Source: Verrucomicrobiota bacterium (lineage in GTDB: Bacteria; Verrucomicrobiota; Verrucomicrobiia; Opitutales; Opitutaceae). Taken from it: a DNA stretch of 5,149 nucleotides. The notes beneath the pieces were generated by a model. It saw nothing but the letters and a program-made list of their open reading frames with translations, searched no databases and was not told where the DNA came from. Position numbers and translations under genes: made by a program. Of this stretch, positions 1 through 5,149 are shown one piece after another (position 1 is the stretch's first letter; each line of letters opens with the position of its first letter). Location: NCBI GenBank assembly GCA_023430565.1, contig JAEZAD010000008.1, positions 1 to 5,149 on the forward strand, written 5' to 3'.

Positions 1-126
1 CCCGAAAAACAACTCTCCGCCCTCCCCTCCATCGACGGCGAAGACTACCGCCAGCTCGACCTCACGCCCAACGCCTCCTGGACCATCGAAAGCGCCAGCG
101 GCATCAAGGTCACTTATCCCCACTGA
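1..126 (+). CDS. C-terminal fragment of an unidentified protein
   Basis: Frame 1 is open from the window edge to a TGA at 124-126 and gives 41 residues ending in ESASGIKVTYPH. Codons end in C as in the other genes of the window, which supports real coding. The fragment is hydrophilic with alternating polar and hydrophobic residues (WTIESASGIKVTY), which would fit a beta-strand-rich C-terminal domain, but there is no motif that names a family. A strong hairpin follows the stop after 23 bp. The next gene is convergent, so this gene is the end of its own transcription unit. The function cannot be assigned from this piece. Confidence 0.7.
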   Translation, partial: PEKQLSALPSIDGEDYRQLDLTPNASWTIESASGIKVTYPH

Positions 127-149
127 TCCAATCTTCCGCCGCTGCCCGC

Positions 150-177
150 GGTGACGCGGCGCACTCGTCGCGTCACC
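150..177. terminator. GC-rich hairpin between convergent genes, probable terminator
   Basis: Bases 150-161 pair with 166-177 over 12 bp, with one G-T (G-U in RNA) pair at 159/168 and a 4-base CACT loop. The core arms GTGACGCG (151-158) and CGCGTCAC (169-176) are perfect. The hairpin begins 23 bp after the stop of the upstream plus-strand gene and lies 200 bp beyond the stop of the convergent minus-strand oxidoreductase. The position suits a terminator for the left gene. No T-run follows on either strand, so this is not a textbook intrinsic terminator and could instead be an mRNA 3'-end stabiliser. Confidence 0.5.
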
Positions 178-377
178 CGCAATCGCCCGATCTTTAGCGC
201 CGCTCCTTAGCCCGGACTCAAGCCGTTGCTCGCTCGTTCACGCGACTCGACGCGAATCAACCCACGACATCGCAGGAGGGCAACCGTGCGGTGCCTCGAC
301 AGCGACAGTCCCTCGCTTCCTTCTGCTGCTCGCGAATTTTCGCGTGGTTCGCGGGCGGTCTTCTGAATGAGTCCGGC

Positions 378-1670
378 TCAGGTCGCCTTCCGCTCCCCAC
401 CCGGCCGCGGCGCCACCTCCTCCTTCGGCGCCACCACCTCGCCCCGCTCGAAATCCTCCGCCGCCGGGCTCAGCTTCAAATCGTAATACCGCCCATTCTC
501 CGCCGTCAGGTCCGTCCACCGCACCAGCTGTCCTGTATACGCGGATACACGCCCCATGATCGCCGTCAGCGTCGAGTCCGCCACATTCCGCGTATCGTTG
601 ATCGGTTTCTCGGCGAGGATGCTCCGCAACAACTCCACCTGCTCCTGCACCTGCCCGTTCTCGTGCGTCGTGAACTCGCGAAACTTCACCCGCTTCTTCG
701 AAAACTTCTCCAGCTTCCCGTCCGCATACACGGTCCCCTCCTCCCCCGTGAACATCTCGCCGACCCGATTGTAGCAGCCATCGATCTGCCGGCAGGTGCT
801 GTGGATGTGACACCCCTGCCCGTAATCGAAATCCACGCTGAAGAAATCGTATTGGTTCCCCGTCACCCGCCGCACACGCCCGCCGAATCCCACCGCCGCG
901 ACCGGCGTGCGACCGATGAACCAGTTCGCCACGTCCAGATTGTGGAAATGTTGCTCCACGATGTGGTCGCCCGACATCTCCAGAAAGTTCACCCAGTTCC
1001 GCGCCAGATAATGCGCGTCGCTCTCCCCGCCCAGCCGCGACTTGTGCCAGAGCTTGTCCTGATTCCACATCACCGTGCCGCCTAAAATCTTTCCGATCGC
1101 TCCATTCTTCACCGCCTGCGCATTGCGCAGATAATTCGCCTGATACCGCCGCTGCGCCCCCGCCACGACCGACAAACCCTTTTGCTTCGCGATCTCGCCC
1201 GCCGCGAGCATCCGCCGCACGCCCGCCGGATCGACCGCGACCGGCTTCTCGATGAAACAATGCCTTCCCGCCTCCACCGCCGCCTCGAAATGCACCGGCC
1301 GGAAATTCGGCGGCGTCGCCAGCACCACCATGTCCACCGACTGCTCCATCACTTTCCGATAGCCGTCGAACCCGCTGAAACACCGCTCCGCCGCCACGCC
1401 AAACTGCGCGCCGGCCTTCGCCGACAACTCCGCAAACACATCCGTCACCGCCACCACCTCGATCTCCGCCCCCGCGATCGGCGCCGCCTCGAGCAGATTC
1501 TCGATCGCGCCACGCCCACGCCCGCCGCAACCCACCAGCCCCACCCGCACCTTTCGCGGCGCCGCCGGCGTCCCGTTTTTCTTGGCCCACAGCGGTCGGG
1601 CCTGCAGCACGAGACCGGCGACCGCGACACCTTTGACAAAGCTACGACGGGAGAGATTGAGGGGGTTCAT
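378..1670 (-). CDS. Tat-exported Gfo/Idh/MocA family oxidoreductase
   Basis: A 430-residue predicted NAD(P)-dependent dehydrogenase of the glucose-fructose oxidoreductase/inositol dehydrogenase family. Residues 1-29 form a twin-arginine signal: SRRSF at 7-11, a hydrophobic stretch around 13-23 and a likely cleavage site after LWA29. The Rossmann fold begins at about residue 41, with the nucleotide-binding loop GCGGRGRG at 47-54. The family EKP motif is at 141-143. The segment DHIVEQHFHNLDVANW (235-250) carries the H243-xx-D246 pattern expected at the active site. The start is set at 1670 because it puts the twin arginines near the N-terminus and has an AGGA at 1684-1681, 10 nt upstream. An alternative ATG at 1760 would add 30 residues ahead of the signal. 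Length is normal for the family. The substrate is unknown, probably a sugar or polyol; related enzymes bind NADP before Tat export. No neighbouring gene indicates a pathway. Confidence 0.93.
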   Translation of the reverse strand: MNPLNLSRRSFVKGVAVAGLVLQARPLWAKKNGTPAAPRKVRVGLVGCGGRGRGAIENLLEAAPIAGAEIEVVAVTDVFAELSAKAGAQFGVAAERCFSGFDGYRKVMEQSVDMVVLATPPNFRPVHFEAAVEAGRHCFIEKPVAVDPAGVRRMLAAGEIAKQKGLSVVAGAQRRYQANYLRNAQAVKNGAIGKILGGTVMWNQDKLWHKSRLGGESDAHYLARNWVNFLEMSGDHIVEQHFHNLDVANWFIGRTPVAAVGFGGRVRRVTGNQYDFFSVDFDYGQGCHIHSTCRQIDGCYNRVGEMFTGEEGTVYADGKLEKFSKKRVKFREFTTHENGQVQEQVELLRSILAEKPINDTRNVADSTLTAIMGRVSAYTGQLVRWTDLTAENGRYYDLKLSPAAEDFERGEVVAPKEEVAPRPGGERKAT

Positions 1671-1680
1671 AAAAGACGTT

Positions 1681-1684
1681 TCCT
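1681..1684 (-). promoter_or_regulatory. Ribosome binding site supporting the oxidoreductase start
   Basis: On the minus strand AGGA lies 10 nt before the ATG at 1670-1668. Together with the twin-arginine signal that begins immediately downstream, it favours this start over the in-frame ATG at 1760. The spacing is slightly long, so the support is moderate. Confidence 0.5.
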
Positions 1685-1819
1685 GGGGTTTGGGTTGATT
1701 GACAAACGGTGCGCCGCGATCGGCTCCGGGGCTCGCGGACAGGGGAACCAGCCGCGTCAACCATCCGCCCTTTCACCCGCGCCGTCGAGAGGGTTCTCGT
1801 CACCGCCGCTTCGATACAC

Positions 1820-1866
1820 CGCGTATTAGTTCCGAACCGAAGTGGAGGCTTCGAAAATAATACGCG
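1820..1866. repeat. Perfect 9-bp inverted repeat with nested hairpin in a divergent intergenic region
   Basis: CGCGTATTA at 1820-1828 is exactly complementary in reverse to TAATACGCG at 1858-1866, across a 29-bp spacer. Inside the spacer, CGAAG (1838-1842) and CTTCG (1849-1853) form a second 5-bp stem with a 6-base loop. The element lies between the divergently transcribed oxidoreductase (start 1670) and acetyltransferase (start 1957) and is richer in A and T than its surroundings. Each arm reads TAATAC outward toward one of the two genes, which resembles a -10 hexamer, but no convincing -35 box stands at the right distance. It could be an operator, a pair of divergent promoters, or a structured leader. 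The function is unproven. Confidence 0.45.
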
Positions 1867-1956
1867 CCCTCTGTAACCCCCCGCTCGCGGGCGCTCCCCC
1901 CAACGCGCAAGCTCGCCGCCCACCCGCGAAACCATGAATCTCCCAACACCCCTCCC

Positions 1957-2433
1957 ATGCCTCCTCTCATCTCCCTCCGCCCCGTCGAAACCCCCGACCT
2001 CCCCGTTTTCTTCGAGCACCAGCTCGACCCCGAAGCCACGCGCATGGCCGCCTTTCCTTCCCGCGACCGCGACGCCTTCATGAGCCACTGGACCACCAAC
2101 GTCCTCGGCAACCCCGCCAATTCCTCCCGCACCATCCTCTGCGACGGCGCGATCGCCGGCAATATCGGCGCCTGGTCCGACCTCGGAACCGGCGAACGCC
2201 TCGTCGGCTACTGGATCGGCCGCGAATTCTGGGGCCGCGGCATCGCGTCCGCCGCCTTGTCACAGTTTCTCCACTACGAGCGCTTCCGCCCGCTCACCGC
2301 CCGCGTCGTCCGTCACAACCCCGGCTCCATCCGGGTCCTCGAAAAATCCGGCTTCACCCGCACCGGCCAGGAAGCGTTCACACTCCCCGACGGCACGCCC
2401 GAAGAAGAACTCATCTACACCCGCGCCTCCTGA
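1957..2433 (+). CDS. GNAT family N-acetyltransferase, RimJ/RimL-like
   Basis: A 158-residue cytoplasmic acetyltransferase expected to move an acetyl group from acetyl-CoA to an amine on a protein N-terminus or small molecule. The acetyl-CoA-binding motif A is GYWIGREFWGRGIASAAL (84-101), with the pyrophosphate loop WGRGIA at 92-97. The motif-B-like segment NPGSIRVLEKSGF (121-133) is typical of the RimJ/RimL branch (Acetyltransf_3 type), as is the N-terminal LRPVETPDLPVFFEH (7-21). Length is normal for a single-domain GNAT. The start ATG has no purine-rich Shine-Dalgarno site ahead of it; another ATG at 1934 is out of frame. The last 19 bp overlap the 3' end of the convergent kinase gene. The gene stands alone, so the substrate cannot be inferred from its neighbours. 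Confidence 0.9.
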   Translation: MPPLISLRPVETPDLPVFFEHQLDPEATRMAAFPSRDRDAFMSHWTTNVLGNPANSSRTILCDGAIAGNIGAWSDLGTGERLVGYWIGREFWGRGIASAALSQFLHYERFRPLTARVVRHNPGSIRVLEKSGFTRTGQEAFTLPDGTPEEELIYTRAS

Positions 2434-4367
2434 CGCCCGCCTCCGCCGTCCGCCCCGTCCTCCGCCTTCTCCGGCACCGGCGCCAAGAACCGCGCCAGCA
2501 TCGCCGCCAGCGCATCCGTCCGCACCGGCTTCGCCAGATAATCGTCCATGCCCGCCGCCAGGCACGCCTCGCGCGCCCCCTTCATCGCGCTCGCCGTCGT
2601 CGCCACAATGCGCAACTCCGCCGGAAATCCCGCCTCGCCCCCCGCCTGCGCCGTGCGAATGAACCGCGTCGTCTCGATTCCATCCATGTCCGGCATCTGC
2701 TGATCCATCAGCACGATTTCATAGCGCTTGCGGCGCAGCGCCGAGATCACCTCGATCCCGTTCGTCGCCACATCCGCGGAATACCCGAGGCTCCGCAACT
2801 GCAACAACAGCACCTTCTGATTCAGCGGATTGTCTTCCGCGATCAGGATCGCCCCCGGCCTCACCGTCGCGAGCGGCGACAACCGGTTGACCAATGCCGC
2901 CGCCTCATCGCGCGCCGCCTTGCCGCCCGCCGCGTTCACCACGCGCGCCAGCGTCGCATGCAGCCGCTCCGGATAAATCGGCTTCAATTCGCACGCCGCG
3001 ATCCCCTGCGCCTCCATCTGCCCCTGCCGCAACCGCTCGCCCCACGACGTGAGCATCACGATCGCCGGCCGCGGCAGCGTCGGATCCGTCGTGATCGCCT
3101 TCGCCAGATCCACGCCGCTCGCATCCGGCAGGTGATGATCGAGGATCACCACGTCGAACGGCAGGTTCGCCCGCGCCGCACAGCGCAGGCTGCTCAACGC
3201 CGCCAGCGCCGACTCCGCCAGCCCGCGCCCCATGCCCCACGCCGCACACAGCCGGTCCAGCAGCTTCCGATGCGTCGCATTGTCGTCGACGATCAACACC
3301 CGGCGCCCGTGCAGGAGCGGCGCCGCCGGCATCGCCGGCGTCCCATCGCTCACCGGCTCCACCTCGATCGTAAACCAAAACGTCGAACCCTGCCCCGGCG
3401 CGCTGCTCACCCCGATGTCGCCGCCCATCAGCTCCGCGAGCCGCTTGCAGATCGCCAGCCCCAACCCCGTCCCGCCAAACTGCCGCGTCGTCGTCGTCTC
3501 CGCCTGCACAAACGCCTGAAACAATCCCGCCTGCGCCGTCTCGGGAATCCCGATACCCGTATCCGTCACCTCGAACCGCAGCCGCAACCGCCCCCGCCGC
3601 GCCGGTTCGAGCCGCACGCGCAACACCACCTCGCCCTTCGGCGTGAACTTCACCGCATTCCCGATCAAATTCAGCACGATCTGCCGCAACCGCACCGGAT
3701 CGCCCCGCACCCACGCCGGCACCGCCAGATCGACGTCGATGATCAGCTCGATCCCTTTCCGCGTCGCCGCATCCGCATGCAGATCGACCGCCAGCTGGAG
3801 CTGCTCCGCCAGATCGAAATCCACGCTCTCCAATGTCAGCCGCCCCGCCTCGATCTTCGAAAAATCCAAAATGTCATTGATGATCGTCAGCAGCGCCTCG
3901 CCACTCTGACAAAGCGTCCGCGCCAGCTCGCGCTGGTCCGCGTGCAACGGCGAGGTCAGCAGCAGATTCGCCATGCCGATCACCCCGTTCATCGGCGTGC
4001 GAATCTCATGACTCATGTTCGCCAGAAACGCGCTCTTCGCCCGCGTCGCCTGCTCCGCCGCTTCCTTCGCCTCCTGCAACGCCCGCTCCCGCTCCGCCTG
4101 CCGATCGAGCTCCGCGCGCAACGCCGCATTCACCCGCTCCAGCTCCGCCGTCCGCACCTGCACACGCCGCTCGAGCTCCATCATCCAAAAACGCTCCTCC
4201 TGCCGCAGCCGCCAGGTCCGCGAAAACGCCGACGCAATCGGCCCCAGCGCACCTGCCAACCGCCGGCTCCACCACCGCCGCCCCGCCGATGCCTCGCGCG
4301 GCACGAACACGGTTTCGGAAAGCTCGCTGGCGGACGCAGGCTCGGACGACGGCTGGAAAGAGGTCAT
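2415..4367 (-). CDS. Hybrid sensor histidine kinase with two receiver domains and no sensor domain
   Basis: A 650-residue BarA-like hybrid kinase that should autophosphorylate on histidine and pass phosphate to aspartates. Residues 1-60 are unassigned and basic with tryptophans (RRWW at 30-33). Residues 62-112 look like a coiled coil. HisKA follows, with phospho-acceptor H120 in NMSHEIRTPMNG. The ATPase domain has the N box LNLIGNAVKFT (232-242), DTGIGI (269-274) and GGTGLGLAI (298-306). The first receiver (about 355-478) has D361/D362, phospho-site D410, T440 and K462. The second (about 505-628) has E511/D512, D555, T591 and K613. Both receivers look intact. No transmembrane helix, PAS, GAF or HPt domain is seen, so it is probably cytoplasmic and needs a separate HPt protein to continue a relay. 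The ATG is preceded by GAGG 4 nt upstream. An in-frame TGA (4376-4374) two codons before the ATG fixes the N-terminus. It is transcribed divergently from the ECF sigma gene. Confidence 0.95.
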   Translation of the reverse strand: MTSFQPSSEPASASELSETVFVPREASAGRRWWSRRLAGALGPIASAFSRTWRLRQEERFWMMELERRVQVRTAELERVNAALRAELDRQAERERALQEAKEAAEQATRAKSAFLANMSHEIRTPMNGVIGMANLLLTSPLHADQRELARTLCQSGEALLTIINDILDFSKIEAGRLTLESVDFDLAEQLQLAVDLHADAATRKGIELIIDVDLAVPAWVRGDPVRLRQIVLNLIGNAVKFTPKGEVVLRVRLEPARRGRLRLRFEVTDTGIGIPETAQAGLFQAFVQAETTTTRQFGGTGLGLAICKRLAELMGGDIGVSSAPGQGSTFWFTIEVEPVSDGTPAMPAAPLLHGRRVLIVDDNATHRKLLDRLCAAWGMGRGLAESALAALSSLRCAARANLPFDVVILDHHLPDASGVDLAKAITTDPTLPRPAIVMLTSWGERLRQGQMEAQGIAACELKPIYPERLHATLARVVNAAGGKAARDEAAALVNRLSPLATVRPGAILIAEDNPLNQKVLLLQLRSLGYSADVATNGIEVISALRRKRYEIVLMDQQMPDMDGIETTRFIRTAQAGGEAGFPAELRIVATTASAMKGAREACLAAGMDDYLAKPVRTDALAAMLARFLAPVPEKAEDGADGGGGRQEARV

Positions 4368-4466
4368 GCCCCCTCAAGCGAGATTTCCCGCCCGAAGGGG
4401 CCACGCCCGCCGCAATTCGGCATTTGTTATTTCTATTGCCCATGCGCCCCGCCAATCTCCGCCGCC
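4368..4466. promoter_or_regulatory. Divergent promoter region between hybrid kinase and ECF sigma factor
   Basis: This 99-bp spacer must hold or overlap the promoters of both divergent genes. An A/T-rich patch at about 4413-4438 (containing CATTTGTTATTTCTATTG) contrasts with the GC-rich surroundings and is the likeliest region for -10 elements. On the minus strand TTGGCG (4455-4450) resembles a -35 box, but no good -10 hexamer lies at 16-18 bp. Precise promoter positions cannot be called. Confidence 0.4.
4372..4375 (-). promoter_or_regulatory. Ribosome binding site of the hybrid kinase
   Basis: On the minus strand GAGG, followed by GGGC, precedes the ATG at 4367-4365; the full purine-rich run is GAGGGGG. 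An in-frame TGA at 4376-4374 overlaps the site, so translation cannot start further upstream in this frame. This supports the chosen start and the absence of an N-terminal sensor. Confidence 0.6.
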
Positions 4467-5045
4467 GTGAAGGACGGCCCCATCACGCTCCTCCTCCAAC
4501 GGATCGGCGACGGCGACCCGCGCGCCGCCGAAGAGCTGCTGCCGCTCGTCTACGGCGAACTCCGCCGCCTCGCCGCCGCCAAACTCGCCAGCGAAGCCCC
4601 CGGCCAGACCCTCCAACCCACCGCGCTCGTCCACGAAGCCTGGCTCCGCCTCGGCGGCGACCAGCAACCCGCCTGGGAAAACCGCGCCCACTTCTTCTCC
4701 GCCGCCGCCGAGGGCATGCGCCGCATCCTCATCGACAACGCCCGCCGCAAGAAAGCCCTCCGCCACGGCGGCGCCCTCGCCCGCGTCAGCGCCAGCGACA
4801 CCGGCTTCGACGTCCCCGCCACTTCCGCCACCGACGACGACGAACTCCTCCTCGTCAATGATGCCCTCGACGCCCTCGCCGCCCACGACCTCCGCAAGGC
4901 CGAGCTCGTGAAACAAAAATACTTCGTCGGCCTCACCCTCGAGGAAGCCGCCCGCGTCCTCGGCATCTCCGAACGCACCGCCAAACGCGACTGGGCCTAC
5001 GCCCGCGCCTGGCTCTTCAACGAAGTCCAACGCCTCCGGAGCTAA
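4467..5045 (+). CDS. ECF-type RNA polymerase sigma factor (TIGR02999/Sigma70_ECF family)
   Basis: A 192-residue group IV sigma factor that should direct RNA polymerase to a specific promoter set. Region 2 spans about residues 6-95 and includes LLPLVYGELRRLAAAKL (24-40), TLQPTALVHEAWLRLGG (48-64) and NRAHFFSAAAEGMRRILID (72-90), which are signatures of this family. Residues 96-128 form a linker with an acidic stretch. Region 4 (about 129-188) has the helix-turn-helix LTLEEAARVLGISERTAKRD (156-175). The GTG start at 4467 is chosen because relatives begin a few residues before the ITLLLQ-like helix. The ATG at 4442 is out of frame, and no Shine-Dalgarno site is visible. The frame is open far upstream, but that part lies antisense to the kinase. 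No zinc-finger anti-sigma domain is fused. In other genomes such sigma factors often sit beside Ser/Thr kinase genes; what follows here is outside the window. Confidence 0.93.
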   Translation: MKDGPITLLLQRIGDGDPRAAEELLPLVYGELRRLAAAKLASEAPGQTLQPTALVHEAWLRLGGDQQPAWENRAHFFSAAAEGMRRILIDNARRKKALRHGGALARVSASDTGFDVPATSATDDDELLLVNDALDALAAHDLRKAELVKQKYFVGLTLEEAARVLGISERTAKRDWAYARAWLFNEVQRLRS

Positions 5046-5101
5046 ACAGTTCACGAAATCCGCAGCCGTTTGCCCGATCCAAATCCGCTCAATGTTCCTT
5101 T

Positions 5102-5127
5102 GTCATTCTGAGCGAAGCGAAGAATCC
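5102..5127. repeat. Dispersed palindromic repeat of the HSERSEES type
   Basis: The core TTCTGAGCGAAGCGAAGAA (5106-5124) has perfect outer arms ATTCT (5105-5109) and AGAAT (5121-5125) around an imperfect centre with two GCGAA units (5112-5116 and 5117-5121). From memory, near-identical copies are scattered between genes in many environmental bacteria. They give rise to spurious database proteins containing HSERSEES, and the plus-strand frame here reads exactly CHSERSEESR. This copy begins 57 bp after the stop of the sigma factor gene. It may fold as a hairpin in the 3' UTR; its origin and role are not settled by this sequence. Confidence 0.7.
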
Positions 5128-5149
5128 AGGGCGACGATCGCAGCCGGAC

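Noticed and set aside
331..344. Short palindrome CGCGAATTTTCGCG, 33 bp past the oxidoreductase stop, as a terminator
   Set aside because: The usable stem is only 5 bp with an ATTT loop, and no T-run follows on the minus strand. The 150-177 hairpin is much stronger.
238..1590. 450-codon minus-strand frame overlapping the oxidoreductase
   Set aside because: It is Gly/Arg/Ala-rich low-complexity sequence in a shifted frame of the Gfo/Idh/MocA gene, with no motifs.
1671..1760. 30-residue N-terminal extension of the oxidoreductase from an ATG at 1760
   Set aside because: It would place the twin-arginine signal about 37 residues inside the protein. The ATG at 1670 gives a normal Tat signal with a nearby AGGA.
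1880..1891. Inverted repeat CCCGC/GCGGG upstream of the acetyltransferase
   Set aside because: It has only a 2-base gap and five GC pairs in a C-rich stretch, which is easily expected by chance.
1800..2162. Minus-strand frames opposite the acetyltransferase
   Set aside because: They have no recognisable domain, and the plus strand encodes clear GNAT motifs across the same region.
2958..4466. Long plus-strand open frame running antisense to the kinase and continuous with the sigma factor
   Set aside because: The translation is dominated by Arg, Pro, His and Gln, as expected from the complement of C-ending codons. It shows no domain, and the kinase on the other strand has a full set of catalytic motifs. 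Only the part from 4467 is a recognisable protein.
5092..5149. Possible start of a new plus-strand gene (MFLCHSERSEES...)
   Set aside because: The frame translates the dispersed palindromic repeat, a known source of spurious proteins, and it has no ribosome binding site.

Overview
The window is GC-rich bacterial DNA with codons ending mostly in C, which leaves long spurious open frames opposite the real genes. It holds four complete protein genes and the last 41 codons of a fifth. The gene types suggest a Verrucomicrobia-type organism, perhaps Opitutaceae, or a relative from the Planctomycetes-Verrucomicrobia-Acidobacteria range. The clues are a Tat-exported Gfo/Idh/MocA oxidoreductase, an ECF sigma factor of the TIGR02999/Sigma70_ECF kind, and a hybrid histidine kinase. 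This placement is an inference from gene style, with no marker gene to support it.

Layout from left to right: 1-126 is the 3' end of an unidentified plus-strand gene. A strong 12-bp hairpin (150-177) follows and lies between this gene and the convergent minus-strand oxidoreductase gene (378-1670). The 286-bp gap 1671-1956 separates the oxidoreductase from a divergent GNAT acetyltransferase (1957-2433). That gap contains a perfect 9-bp inverted repeat with 29-bp spacing around a smaller nested hairpin. The acetyltransferase overlaps, tail to tail by 19 bp, the end of a minus-strand hybrid histidine kinase (2415-4367). The kinase has an HisKA-HATPase core, two receiver domains and no visible sensor domain. 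A 99-bp divergent spacer separates it from an ECF sigma factor gene (4467-5045). The last 104 bp are noncoding and include a copy of a dispersed palindromic repeat whose translation reads HSERSEES.

How the genes work together: the kinase and the ECF sigma factor share a divergent intergenic region. They are the best candidate for a functional pair, in which phosphorelay signalling is linked to promoter selection. This is suggested only by position. The oxidoreductase looks like an exported sugar- or polyol-type dehydrogenase and the acetyltransferase like a stand-alone RimJ/RimL-type enzyme; neither shows an operon partner here. I see no CRISPR array, insertion sequence, tRNA or rRNA, and no clear sign of a previously undescribed multi-gene system.
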